Assembly: GCA_963841855.1 (NCBI GenBank)
Contig: CAWJEJ010000001.1
Location: 868,001 to 932,000, forward strand
DNA: 64,000 nucleotides
Source: CAXBBB01 sp963841855
Lineage (GTDB): Bacteria; Bacteroidota; Rhodothermia; Rhodothermales; BA12
Reading direction: 5' to 3'
The position numbers were made by a program, and so were the translations under genes. Position 1 is the first letter of the stretch, and each line of letters begins with the position of its first letter. The notes under the pieces are model-generated. The model was not told the DNA's origin. It searched no databases and worked only from the letters and a program-made list of their open reading frames with translations. Positions 45,367 to 53,581 of this stretch are shown here, piece after piece.

Positions 45367-45678
45367 CGCCATCGTGTGCGGCATGTGCGGTGTTCGTTTC
45401 AGCGTCGGCTGTTGTGACCGCTCCGGTCCAGCTTGGGCGTCTCCGGCCGGTAGTCGGCTTGCAAGCTTGGTCGGTATCGGCGGCTCCGCGTTACCGGTGG
45501 CGGTCGGCGAGCAGCGGCTTCGGAAAGTTGGATGATTGCGGCGGCTCTGTTCGTGAACCTCGGTCGGCAAGCCCAGCGTCTCCGGCGTCGCTGTTCGTCT
45601 GCGACGGTCGGCAGGCGCGTCGGCGACTTCGGGCGCGGCGGCATTTGCTCGGGTGCGGTGCCACGTTGCGAGCAAGCG
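45367..45678. other. C12: chimeric GC-rich cassette body (family A 5' half, family D 3' half)
   Basis: To about 45510 it follows C11, apart from 1-nt indels; from GGCGAGCAGCGGCTTCGG on it is the same as C24, including the attC. The join falls in the block shared by both families. Confidence 0.7.
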
Positions 45679-45797
45679 GTATAACCCATGGCTGCGGGCG
45701 ACGCAAAGGCGGGCGGTTTCGCGCTGTTCGAGTACAGTGCCTACATTAGCCCGCTCACCGTCGGCGCATTTGCGCGCCAGAGCCTTGTCTGTTCTAC
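45679..45797 (+). repeat. attC-12
   Basis: 119 bp; R'' GTATAAC; R' is GTTCTAC because the next cassette brings a different core. Confidence 0.88.
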
Positions 45798-45821
45798 GGC
45801 GCCCTTAACCTGAGACACTCA

Positions 45822-46209
45822 TTGAACGGAGCCGCTGACTTCGTCTTCTACCTCGCGCTCGCCGGTCTGATCTCTCACGAGTTGGACGCGGTGCACAAGC
45901 GAGAGTGGCGGCTCCTGTTTCGTCCTCCGCTCCATGCCGGAGGCTCAGGCCCGGACGGCGTTCGTGCTCGCCCACGTTCCGCTGCTCGCCGTCCTCCTCT
46001 GGCTCGTCAGCCGTGGCGGCGACACCGCGCTCTGGACCGTCGCCGTTTTGGACGTGTTCATGGTCGTCCACGCCGGGCTCCACTGGCGGCTCTCGGGGAA
46101 ACCGGAGTACGAGTTCTCGTCGGCCTCGTCGCAGGCGCTCATCTTCGGCACCGCCGCGGTCGCGCTGGTCCACCTTGTTCTGCTGGTGCTCGTAGGCACC
46201 GCGCCGTAG
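45822..46209 (+). pseudogene. C13: DUF6713-like membrane protein with a frameshift
   Basis: From TTG 45822 MNGAADFVFYLALAGLISHELDAVHKREWRLLF, then a one-base shift near 45920, then VLRSMPEAQARTAFVLAHVPLLAVLLWLVSRGG... with three more hydrophobic segments ending at TAG 46209. That TAG is part of R'' (GTAGAAC). Would be about 129 residues. High GC and carried with a foreign-type attC, so a separate acquisition. Confidence 0.7.
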
Positions 46210-46334
46210 AACCCGCCGCTGCAGGCCGACGTGAAGCGCCAGCGTTCTCGGTCGTCCGTAGCTTCGGCGTCTCCGCCGCTTCGACCGAACGCTGTGCCCT
46301 CAGCTTCACGCGGCTGAGCGTCCATCTGTTATAC
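46206..46334 (+). repeat. attC-13, foreign type
   Basis: 129 bp; R'' GTAGAAC, complementary to the C13 start GTTCTAC; R' GTTATAC. Arms CCGCCGCTGCAGGCCGACG and GCGGCTGAGCGTCCATCT differ from the resident attC family. Confidence 0.85.
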
Positions 46335-46359
46335 GGCTTCTTCCTCAACACTCGGTGCT

Positions 46360-46825
46360 ATGCGCATTCTACTCTGCCTTCTTGCCGTCGGCCTCATTTC
46401 GATTCAGGATGCTTACGCTCAGTCCGGGCAGGAAGCAACGTCTTGTCTTTACGAAGTCTGCGCTTTGCGTGTTGAGCAGTCTCTGCTCGGAACGCGGCTC
46501 GTTGCCGGGGAGCAAGGGACAACAGTGGGTCGGCTTGGGCTGTTCGGTACAGATTTGAGCGAAACCGTGGCACGTTCGCCGCTTGCCTTCGAGCACGCGC
46601 GCTCCTATGAGCGCTTCTCGCCTTCCGGTGATGCTCGCAGGCCTCGCGGCAGGAGCGCTGTTCGGCGCTGTGATCACCAATACAGGCAGCAGCGAGTTTC
46701 AAAGCGGCGCGCTCGTCAGCGGGATCGGCTTGACTTTGGTCGCGTCCACTCTGTCATATCGGTCCCAGCGTTCGCTTTCACAGGCGGTGTGGCAGTATAA
46801 CAGCAGTGCAGTAAACGCGCGATAG
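46360..46825 (+). pseudogene. C14: secreted protein gene with a frameshift
   Basis: MRILLCLLAVGLISIQDAYAQ is a signal peptide; the frame runs to about 46610 (ARSYERF). The +1 frame continues ASRLPVMLAGLAAGALFGAVITNTGSSEFQSGALVSGIGLTLVASTLSYRS...VNAR to 46825 with two hydrophobic segments. Function unknown. Confidence 0.65.
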
Positions 46826-46827
46826 CC

Positions 46828-46948
46828 GTATAACCCATGGCTGCGGGCGACGCAGAGGCGGGCGGTTTGCGCTCGCTCGGGCGCCGGTGCTATCATGAGC
46901 ACGTTCAATCACCTGCGTGTCTGCGCGCCAGAGCCTCGTCTGTTATGC
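46828..46948 (+). repeat. attC-14
   Basis: 121 bp; R'' GTATAAC, R' GTTATGC; ten bases of cassette-end complementarity (GCCGTATAAC). Confidence 0.9.
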
Positions 46949-46960
46949 ACTCGTGACCAT

Positions 46961-47353
46961 ATGAGAGTCATCTTTGTGTGCGAGGGAAACACCTGCCGGA
47001 GTGTTATGGCAGAGTACCTTGCCCGCGCTCGTTTCGATGAGGTTGATTTCGAATCCGCTGGAACACATCCCGGAGAGGCGAGCAGCGCCGAAAACGCGGT
47101 CTATATGCTCTCCAGGCTCGGTATAGATGCTTCTAAGCATCAGCCCCGATCCATCGAATCAGTTAGTGTCAATGACTTCGATTGGATTGTCGCAATTGAA
47201 AAAAAGATAGCACGGGAGCTTATCAGTCGTGGTGCTCCTAAGGAGAGAATTATTAGTTGGGCGGTAGCTGATCCTTACGGGGAGGATCTATCTGAGTATC
47301 AAATAGCTATCGGCAAAATAAGCTCTTATCTTTCAAGGATAAATTTCGAATAA
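46961..47353 (+). CDS. C15a: low-molecular-weight protein-tyrosine-phosphatase-like protein
   Basis: 130 residues. CEGNTCRS (Cys7-Arg13) is the CX5R phosphatase loop, placed at the N-terminus as in LMW-PTP and thioredoxin-coupled arsenate reductases. The aspartate loop is ADPYGEDLSEY. Expected to hydrolyse phosphotyrosine or a small phosphoester; arsenate reduction is less likely without the paired Cys motif. Clearly AT-richer than the chromosome. Followed 9 bp later by a second gene in the same cassette. Confidence 0.8.
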   Translation: MRVIFVCEGNTCRSVMAEYLARARFDEVDFESAGTHPGEASSAENAVYMLSRLGIDASKHQPRSIESVSVNDFDWIVAIEKKIARELISRGAPKERIISWAVADPYGEDLSEYQIAIGKISSYLSRINFE

Positions 47354-47362
47354 GCACATATC

Positions 47363-47722
47363 ATGTATGGCGTAGATTTAAGATTTGGTTCAACTTCCAC
47401 TCAAAAGGAAAAAGATTTCGCACGAGACCTGCGATTGTGGCTTCGTAGGATCAATTATGACGTTGATCCAGAGTCAGTATTTGAGGTAAGAATCACAACA
47501 TTATGTGTAGAAAAAATAATAAATGATAACCTCATAGTCTCGCTGAGATGCGCTAAATACGTACCAGGAGTAGGTTCGGTCGTGCTGGCTTCTGATCTTT
47601 TGTACTCCCATTCATCAACGGATTCTATTGCGAAAAATGTTTCGAGTAAGATATTAGACGCACATGCGCTTATGGTCTTGGGAGATGATGATTTGGAGTT
47701 TGACGACGATGATTTAGAATGA
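47363..47722 (+). CDS. C15b: hypothetical protein with acidic tail
   Basis: 119 residues, MYGVDLRFGSTSTQKEKDFARDLRLWLRRINYDV... ending in DDDLEFDDDDLE. AT-rich like C15a. No family recognised. Sharing a cassette with the phosphatase suggests the two work together. Confidence 0.65.
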   Translation: MYGVDLRFGSTSTQKEKDFARDLRLWLRRINYDVDPESVFEVRITTLCVEKIINDNLIVSLRCAKYVPGVGSVVLASDLLYSHSSTDSIAKNVSSKILDAHALMVLGDDDLEFDDDDLE

Positions 47723-47724
47723 GT

Positions 47725-47845
47725 GCATAACCCTTGGCTGCGGGCGACGCAAAGGCCGAGCGCTTTTGCGCTGTCTCGGCTGCGGCGACTACATTGGCTG
47801 TCTCACCGTCGGCGTGATTGCGCGCCAGAGCCTTGTCTGTTATGC
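47725..47845 (+). repeat. attC-15
   Basis: 121 bp; R'' GCATAAC, R' GTTATGC; extended cassette-end pairing GAGTGCATAAC / GTTATGCACTC. Confidence 0.9.
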
Positions 47846-48154
47846 CGCACGGTAGCAGCGTCGTCTGCGCGGCTCGTTTCGGCTCCGGTTTTTGTGATCG
47901 CTCTGGTCGAACTGCGGCGTCTCCGGCGGCAGTCGGCTTGCAGAGTTGGTCGGCGTTTGCGGCTCTGCGTTTCCATCGCGGTCGGCGAGCAGCGGCTTCG
48001 GCAAGTCGGCGTCTCCGGCGGCTCCGTTCGTTTCGCGGCTTCGGCGGGTGCGGTGTCTACGCGGCGTTGTTTATGAATCTCGATCGGCGGTCGCGGCGGG
48101 TGGGGCGTGCGCGGCGGCGTCTGCTCTGGTTGGTCGGTTCGTTTCGGGCGGGCG
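47846..48154. other. C16: GC-rich cassette body, family D, no conserved ORF
   Basis: Related to C24 and C39 (TCGTCTGCGCGGCTCGTTT, GATCGCTCTGG, GCGTCTCCGGCGGCAGTCGG, CGGTCGGCGAGCAGCGGC). Core mismatch at its ends. Confidence 0.65.
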
Positions 48155-48274
48155 GTATAACCCTTGGCTGCGGGCGACGCAAAGGCGGGCGGTTTTGCGC
48201 TGTCGCGGCTTCGGCGACTACATTAGCCTGCTCACCGTCGGCGTGTTTGCGCGCCAGAGCCTTGTCTGTTATGC
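48155..48274 (+). repeat. attC-16
   Basis: 120 bp; R'' GTATAAC, R' GTTATGC. Confidence 0.9.
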
Positions 48275-48286
48275 CGCATCTACGCC

Positions 48287-48712
48287 GTGCCCTGCATACT
48301 CACTGCTAAACTCCCCGAAGGGGCGGCAGAGTTAGCTAAGCGCGTATCCGTCCAGCCGTACAGGATTGATGAGCGCGGCGACCCTACCGGCAGAAGCAAG
48401 CGGGTTTTCTACGAACACGCCCTTCTGTCCTTTAACGCCAGCGACGCTGACTTCGATCAGTTGCCTAAGCAGTTCGAGGATGCGATAGCGTTTCTCTCCG
48501 AGCACGCGGTGGACATGAGGGTTTTATCTGAGGCGGCTGAACTGGTGCTCGACTTCGGTTATCAGCCTCGCAGTTATGATGATGCGCGCGTGCTCGTCCA
48601 AAGCGACCGCATTCCGCAGGAGCTTATTCGCCTATCGGCAGCGCTTGACGTACAGATCGAGTTGACGCTGTACCTGTGGGAGGACGAGGAGCCTGAACCC
48701 GTTGCGGCATAA
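48287..48712 (+). CDS. C17: hypothetical soluble protein
   Basis: 141 residues from GTG 48287: MPCILTAKLPEGAAELAKRVSVQPYRIDERGDPTGRSKRVFYEHALLSFNASDADFDQLP... The TAA stop lies inside R'' (GCATAAC). Acidic; looks like an alpha/beta fold of about 140 residues. Family not recognised. Confidence 0.7.
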   Translation: MPCILTAKLPEGAAELAKRVSVQPYRIDERGDPTGRSKRVFYEHALLSFNASDADFDQLPKQFEDAIAFLSEHAVDMRVLSEAAELVLDFGYQPRSYDDARVLVQSDRIPQELIRLSAALDVQIELTLYLWEDEEPEPVAA

Positions 48713-48827
48713 CCCTTGGCTGCGGGCGACGCAAAGGCCAAGCATTTTTGCGCTGATCGGCGGTGGCGTCTACATTGCTGTCTCACACTCCCAGCGGCTT
48801 TGCGCGCCAGAGCCTTGTCTGTTATAC
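48707..48827 (+). repeat. attC-17
   Basis: 121 bp; R'' GCATAAC, R' GTTATAC. Confidence 0.9.
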
Positions 48828-48854
48828 CGCTCGCCTAACCGTAGAGGCAGTCGC

Positions 48855-49247
48855 ATGAATCGAGGCGTTAAGGTTGGAGCTGCCATCGCAGCCCGTGCGG
48901 TCTTGCTGCTTCTCGCCATCCCAGTCGCCTATCGTGTTCTGGCCTGACGTGCGTGACGTACGTCGCGCCGCAGCACTTCACCCCCGAGCGGTGAGGATGC
49001 AGGCCGAACACCTGAACCTCGACAATGGGTTGTACCGGTGGAGAATGCGGCACAGTTTGGTGCGGCAACATGACCTGGTAGGCATGACGAGGTCTGAGGT
49101 TGAGGCGCTGCTCGGTCTCAGCGGTGAACGTGGGTCGACTTGGTTTATGGCCTCGGTCCTGCAAGTCGCGGTATCGACTTCGGCTCGCTCGAACTGCGCC
49201 TTGACAGCGGCGGGGCGGTGAGCGGCTACGAGTTTCGTCGCCACTGA
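48855..49247 (+). pseudogene. C18: decayed small membrane/secreted protein gene
   Basis: MNRGVKVGAAIAARAVLLLLAIPVAYRVLA ends at a stop after 30 codons. In other frames MQAEHLNLDNGLYRWRMRHSLVRQHDLVGMTRSEVEALLGLSGE and, after another shift, GIDFGSLELRLDSGGAVSGYEFRRH (to 49247) continue one ancestral protein. At least two frameshifts. Confidence 0.65.
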
Positions 49248-49250
49248 GCG

Positions 49251-49371
49251 GTATAACCCTTGGCTGCGGGCGACGCAAAGGCGGGCGGTTTGCCTCGCTC
49301 AAGCGGTTGCGCTATCCTTGCCACGCTCACAATCATCTGTGCTCTGCGCGCCAGAGCCTCGTCTGTTATGC
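49251..49371 (+). repeat. attC-18
   Basis: 121 bp; R'' GTATAAC, R' GTTATGC; cassette-end pairing GAGCGGTATAAC. Confidence 0.9.
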
Positions 49372-49591
49372 CGCCTGTCGGTGGCTGGCTCGCGGCAACT
49401 CGTGCTGGGTTTGGCAGTGTTGTTTTGGGCTGCTCCGTGGCCGTTTGCAAGTCGGCGTCTGCGGCGGCGCTGTTCGTTTCGCAGCACTCGGTACGCGTGT
49501 CTTGACTGAGCCGCTGTTCGCCGCTCGGTCGAAGGTCGGCGCGCTGGTCGTCGGGCTTCGGCGTTCATCGCATTCGTAGCAGGCAGCGGCG
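49372..49591. other. C19: GC-rich cassette body, family B, no conserved ORF
   Basis: Same sequence as C43 (61382-61601), with the same attC apart from one base. Confidence 0.65.
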
Positions 49592-49710
49592 GCATAACCC
49601 ATGGCTGCGGGCGACGCAGAGGCGGGCGGTTTGCCTCGCGTGAGCATCGGCGCTATCATCAGCACGTCCAATCACCTGCGTTCTGCGCGCCAGAGCCTCG
49701 TCTGTTATAC
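49592..49710 (+). repeat. attC-19
   Basis: 119 bp; R'' GCATAAC, R' GTTATAC; centre CGCTATCATCAGCACGTCC. Confidence 0.9.
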
Positions 49711-49740
49711 GGCACTCCAACCACGAAGTCACTTTCGGTT

Positions 49741-50028
49741 ATGAGTGTGCGCTATTTCGACTGCCCTCACTGCCAAACGAGCAACGCTGTCGCAATCTGC
49801 CCGAGAGATGAGCGCGCTTTTGTGGTCACTACCGCTCACCTGACAAACGCTGTGCGAGAGTTCGAGTCTGATCCAGCAGTGGACCTTTCGCCGAGCTACG
49901 ATGCAGGACTGTGCGATTTCTGTCGAGCGAGAGAAAGTGGAAACTCCCTCGCTTCTATGTCTGCTGGCATAAGGCAGCGAACGTGCCCTGAATGCAAGAC
50001 CGAATTCCTTTCGTTCCACAGCTTGTAG
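49741..50028 (+). CDS. C20: zinc-ribbon-like protein (copy 1 of 2)
   Basis: 95 residues with three Cys pairs: CPHC (8-11), CDFC near residue 58 and CPEC near 82. A further CP precedes the second pair, so one or two zinc sites are likely. Soluble. C32 carries the same cassette, including its attC. Confidence 0.75.
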   Translation: MSVRYFDCPHCQTSNAVAICPRDERAFVVTTAHLTNAVREFESDPAVDLSPSYDAGLCDFCRARESGNSLASMSAGIRQRTCPECKTEFLSFHSL

Positions 50029-50039
50029 TCGCCTGTGCC

Positions 50040-50161
50040 GTATAACCCTTGGCTGCGGGCGACGCAAAGGCCGAGCGTTTTTGCGTTGTGTCAGCGTCGG
50101 CGACTACATTGCCCGCTCACCAGTCGGCGCGATTTGCGCGCCAGAGCCTTGTCTGTTATGC
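50040..50161 (+). repeat. attC-20
   Basis: 122 bp; R'' GTATAAC, R' GTTATGC; same as attC-32, and its interior also equals attC-25. Confidence 0.9.
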
Positions 50162-50448
50162 GTACCTACGTCGCAACTCCTGCAAGTTGGGATGAGTCAC
50201 AGGTCGAGCGCTGCCTCGTATGGTACAAGAAGGCACCCAGTGACACGCTTATCGGCGAGGAAAACTTGCGCGGCATTACCATCGCTGAACTGAACGTGCT
50301 GTTTGGTTCGCCCAACGATGACCCTGCGCTTTTCAATCCTCAACCGCTCAGCGCCGAGCAGAAGTCGGAGATTCAGAATGCAGTCGAGCACCGAATCGAG
50401 CCGAACCGTTTCGACTATTTCGTTGAGGCACGTCAACTCGGTTCGTAA
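50158..50448 (+). CDS. C21: conserved hypothetical cassette protein (copy 2 of 3)
   Basis: Encodes the same 96 residues as C6 and C26; ATG in the core site. With the preceding attC interior and following attC it is part of a segment repeated at 52168-52695. Confidence 0.75.
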   Translation: MRTYVATPASWDESQVERCLVWYKKAPSDTLIGEENLRGITIAELNVLFGSPNDDPALFNPQPLSAEQKSEIQNAVEHRIEPNRFDYFVEARQLGS

Positions 50449-50460
50449 ATCGCCCGGCAC

Positions 50461-50579
50461 GCATAACCCTTGGCTGCGGGCGACGCAAAGGCGGGCGGTT
50501 TCGCGCTGTTCGAGTACAGTGCCTACATTAGCCCGCTCACCGTCGGCGCATTTGCGCGCCAGAGCCTTGTCTGTTATAC
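50461..50579 (+). repeat. attC-21
   Basis: 119 bp; R'' GCATAAC, R' GTTATAC; same as attC-26. Confidence 0.9.
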
Positions 50580-50599
50580 CGCTCTCTACCTCGAAGATT

Positions 50600-50860
50600 A
50601 TGGACACGCAAGAGAAGGATATCGTTGGTGCAAACATCCTCAAAGTCATAGTCGGCACGAACGGGTACAAGGGCGGCGACTCTGGTCACGGAAGCCGAAC
50701 TCACTTTGAGCTGCGTGATGTTGGTGGTACCGACATGGCCGTCTCTGTCGGTGAGCATGGCTCGTCAATTAGGATCGAGCTAGGAGGTGACTCAGAGCTG
50801 AAAACGTTCATTGAGGCTCTGGAATTTGCAGTGGCAACTTTGAAGGAGCAGTCTCAATAA
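50600..50860 (+). CDS. C22: hypothetical protein
   Basis: 86 residues: MDTQEKDIVGANILKVIVGTNGYKGGDSGHGSRTHFELRDVGGTDMAV... ends in a helix (ELKTFIEALEFAVATLKEQ). Gly-rich loop then beta strands; soluble. Family not recognised. GAGCGGTATAAC at the end matches the cassette start. Confidence 0.65.
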   Translation: MDTQEKDIVGANILKVIVGTNGYKGGDSGHGSRTHFELRDVGGTDMAVSVGEHGSSIRIELGGDSELKTFIEALEFAVATLKEQSQ

Positions 50861-50867
50861 CTGAGCG

Positions 50868-50987
50868 GTATAACCCTTGGCTGCGGGCGACGCAAAGGCG
50901 GACGGTTTTGCGTTGTCGCGGCGTGGGCGTCTACATTGCTGTCTCACACGTCGGCGCATTTGCGCGCCAGAGCCTTGTCTGTTATGC
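50868..50987 (+). repeat. attC-22
   Basis: 120 bp; R'' GTATAAC, R' GTTATGC. Confidence 0.9.
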
Positions 50988-51004
50988 GGCTAGTTCTAAC
51001 GCCA

Positions 51005-51382
51005 ATGTGGAAGACGACGGCTGTACTTCTGCTGGCTGCTGCATGGTTAGTTGGCTGCAACAGCGGCACCAAATACGGTGATGAGGGCAGTGTCTTTTAC
51101 ACGTGCGTCCTTGGTGGAAAACCGTACGTGGCAACCGAACCATGCACTGACTCCCCGACTGATTACGTCCTGCTCACCGACGATGGTGGAGCGTTGAACA
51201 GCTTCGACGTGTACCTCGACACTTGCAGCGCACTCGGCGCAACTATCGTCGGCGGCTACGAAGAAGTCGGAAGTCCAGCGTTCACACATCGGCGTTTGTC
51301 GTGGAGTGAACACGGTCAGCAGCGAGACAGCCTTGATGCGTTAGTCTCCGGGAGCGAGTGTACGTATCACGCTCGCCTTTGA
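51005..51382 (+). CDS. C23: secreted lipoprotein, hypothetical
   Basis: 125 residues from ATG 51005 (ATG 50984 in the core would add seven). MWKTTAVLLLAAAWLVGC is a lipoprotein signal. The mature chain has five further Cys (YTCVLGG, EPCTD, DTCSA, SECTY among them) and beta-rich character. Distinct from the C5 family. Confidence 0.7.
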   Translation: MWKTTAVLLLAAAWLVGCNSGTKYGDEGSVFYTCVLGGKPYVATEPCTDSPTDYVLLTDDGGALNSFDVYLDTCSALGATIVGGYEEVGSPAFTHRRLSWSEHGQQRDSLDALVSGSECTYHARL

Positions 51383-51390
51383 CTTCCGCC

Positions 51391-51510
51391 GCATAACCCT
51401 TGGCTGCGGGCGACGCAAAGGCGGGCGGTTTTGCGCTGATCGGCGTCGGCGACTACATTAGCCCGCTCACCGTCGGCGTGCTTTGCGCGCCAGAGCCTTG
51501 TCTGTTATAC
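51391..51510 (+). repeat. attC-23
   Basis: 120 bp; R'' GCATAAC, R' GTTATAC. Confidence 0.9.
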
Positions 51511-51820
51511 CGCTTCCATTGCGTCGTCTGCGCGGCTCGTTTTGGCGTCGGTGTTTTGTGATTTCTCTGGTCTAGCTTCGGCGTCTCCGTGCCGGTTGGC
51601 TTGCAGACTTGGTCGGCATCGGCGGCTTGGCGCTTTCGGTGGCGGTCGGCGAGCAGCGGCTTCGGAAAGTTGGATGATTGCGGCGGCTCTGTTCGTGAAC
51701 CTCGGTCGGCAAGCCCAGCGTCTCCGGCGTCGCTGTTCGTCTGCGACGGTCGGCAGGCGCGTCGGCGACTTCGGGCGCGGCGGCATTTGCTCGGGTGCGG
51801 TGCCACGTTGCGAGCAAGCG
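51511..51820. other. C24: GC-rich cassette body, family D, no conserved ORF
   Basis: Its 3' half is the same as C12's 3' half; its 5' half resembles C16. Cores match at the ends (GTTATAC / GTATAAC). Confidence 0.65.
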
Positions 51821-51939
51821 GTATAACCCATGGCTGCGGGCGACGCAAAGGCGGGCGGTTTCGCGCTGTTCGAGTACAGTGCCTACATTAGCCCGCTCAC
51901 CGTCGGCGCATTTGCGCGCCAGAGCCTTGTCTGTTATGC
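51821..51939 (+). repeat. attC-24
   Basis: 119 bp; R'' GTATAAC, R' GTTATGC. Confidence 0.9.
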
Positions 51940-52157
51940 CGCCTGTCGGTAGCCGGGAAGCGCGCGGTTCGTGGCGGCTCGGCATTGGTGTTTGTGGTCG
52001 CTTCCGTGGCGGTTGGCTCGGTCGGTGTTTCCGGTGGCGCTGTTCGTTTCGCGGCTTCGGCGGGTGCGTCTTGACTGAGGCGCTGTTCGGAGTCGGGCCG
52101 GGTGCGGCGCGTTGGCTTTCGACTTGGGCGTTCAGCGCGTTCGTGCAATCGTCGGCG
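51940..52157. other. C25: GC-rich cassette body, family C, no conserved ORF
   Basis: Copy of C7 with the same CCCCTGG arm at the start of the attC, but the attC interior after it is that of attC-20. Confidence 0.65.
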
Positions 52158-52279
52158 GCATAACCCCTGGCTGCGGGCGACGCAAAGGCCGAGCGTTTTT
52201 GCGTTGTGTCAGCGTCGGCGACTACATTGCCCGCTCACCAGTCGGCGCGATTTGCGCGCCAGAGCCTTGTCTGTTATGC
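52158..52279 (+). repeat. attC-25, mosaic
   Basis: 122 bp; R'' GCATAAC, R' GTTATGC. Left arm as attC-7, interior as attC-20/32. Confidence 0.88.
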
Positions 52280-52566
52280 GTACCTACGTCGCAACTCCTG
52301 CAAGTTGGGATGAGTCACAGGTCGAGCGCTGCCTCGTATGGTACAAGAAGGCACCCAGTGACACGCTTATCGGCGAGGAAAACTTGCGCGGCATTACCAT
52401 CGCTGAACTGAACGTGCTGTTTGGTTCGCCCAACGATGACCCTGCGCTTTTCAATCCTCAACCGCTCAGCGCCGAGCAGAAGTCGGAGATTCAGAATGCA
52501 GTCGAGCACCGAATCGAGCCGAACCGTTTCGACTATTTCGTTGAGGCACGTCAACTCGGTTCGTAA
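52276..52566 (+). CDS. C26: conserved hypothetical cassette protein (copy 3 of 3)
   Basis: Encodes the same 96 residues as C6 and C21, start codon in the core site. Confidence 0.75.
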   Translation: MRTYVATPASWDESQVERCLVWYKKAPSDTLIGEENLRGITIAELNVLFGSPNDDPALFNPQPLSAEQKSEIQNAVEHRIEPNRFDYFVEARQLGS

Positions 52567-52578
52567 ATCGCCCGGCAC

Positions 52579-52697
52579 GCATAACCCTTGGCTGCGGGCG
52601 ACGCAAAGGCGGGCGGTTTCGCGCTGTTCGAGTACAGTGCCTACATTAGCCCGCTCACCGTCGGCGCATTTGCGCGCCAGAGCCTTGTCTGTTATAC
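52579..52697 (+). repeat. attC-26
   Basis: 119 bp; R'' GCATAAC, R' GTTATAC. Confidence 0.9.
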
Positions 52698-53141
52698 GGC
52701 GGTCAGTGCGTCGGCGGCAGACCGCAGGCCATCGGCAACGCTGCCGGGTGACGGGTCGTAGAGTTTGCCGCTCGCGTGGTCAATCGTCCGGTACCGGCGC
52801 GGGTAGTGATCCGCGATGGTGCGCAGGGTCGCGTCACCCGAAACGTCCGCGATACGGTTGAGCAGGTGCCCCGCGTCCGTGTCGTGCATCGACCCGACCA
52901 TGTCACCCGTCGATGCGTGGATCAGGTCGCGGATGGAGAGGAGGAGCGTCAGTCTCCGGTCAAGCGCACCGAGCATGGTGCCTGTCGCTGTGTGTCCGTC
53001 AGGATCGGTGTGGTAGGGCGGCTTGGTCGCGAGTACGACCGGGTAAGCCGAATTGTGCGCGGCCACTGCGTCGTCAATCCGGTCGAGGATGTCTGCAACG
53101 CTGCTGTCCATCGTGCTGACGGTGTCAAGAAAGTCTGTCAT
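52692..53141 (-). CDS. C27: hypothetical protein on the opposite strand
   Basis: 149 residues from ATG 53141. Helical and soluble: MTDFLDTVSTMDSSVADILDRIDDAVAAHNSAYPVVLATKPPYHTDPDGHTATGTMLGALDRRLTLLLSIRDLIHAS... Its TAA stop is the TTA of the R' core read on the other strand. One of only two reversed genes seen; it must be transcribed from its own promoter, presumably in 53142-53226. Confidence 0.7.
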   Translation of the reverse strand: MTDFLDTVSTMDSSVADILDRIDDAVAAHNSAYPVVLATKPPYHTDPDGHTATGTMLGALDRRLTLLLSIRDLIHASTGDMVGSMHDTDAGHLLNRIADVSGDATLRTIADHYPRRYRTIDHASGKLYDPSPGSVADGLRSAADALTAV

Positions 53142-53226
53142 GATGTGCCTTTGGCTGTGATTTGCGACCAGTTTAGGTGTACTGGACGCGCTTATTGTTG
53201 GGCGCCGAATTCGGCGCGTTGCCGCC

Positions 53227-53286
53227 GTATAACCTCCGGCTGCGGGCGACTCACTACGTGAGCGCCAGAGCCTCGTACTGTTATAC
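53227..53286 (+). repeat. attC-27, minimal 60-bp form
   Basis: R'' GTATAAC and R' GTTATAC with arms CTCCGGCTGCGGGCGA and GCGCCAGAGCCTCGTACT. The usual variable centre is replaced by TCACTACGTGA, a 4-bp stem with a 3-nt loop. Twelve bases of cassette-end pairing (CCGCCGTATAAC). Confidence 0.88.
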
Positions 53287-53574
53287 AGCCTCGCTTTCGA
53301 GTTCTTCGATCCAGTCCTCGAACTCAATAAAGCCAGGGTAGCCCGGGCCTACGCCGCGCTGCAAGTCCTCCTCTTTGTGATTGCATTCCAGCATGAACCA
53401 GTTGTATTCCATCGTCGGCAGTATGCCTAAACCGGCGTACTCGTCTGACAGGCGCTCGGCGTATTCGGCTTCGGCCAACCGCCGGGGCACCCGCCGGCGC
53501 ATCAATCGCCCATAGTATCCCGCCTCCTCGCTCTGCGGCTCCCACTCGCATTCGTCAAGTTCGTAGGCAATCAT
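53281..53574 (-). CDS. C28: hypothetical acidic protein on the opposite strand
   Basis: 97 residues from ATG 53574: MIAYELDECEWEPQSEEAGYYGRLMRRRVPRRLAEAEYAERLSDEYAGLG...FIEFEDWIEELESEAV. Very acidic. Stop TAA is supplied by the R' core. No family recognised. Confidence 0.65.
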   Translation of the reverse strand: MIAYELDECEWEPQSEEAGYYGRLMRRRVPRRLAEAEYAERLSDEYAGLGILPTMEYNWFMLECNHKEEDLQRGVGPGYPGFIEFEDWIEELESEAV

Positions 53575-53581
53575 CCCGGCG

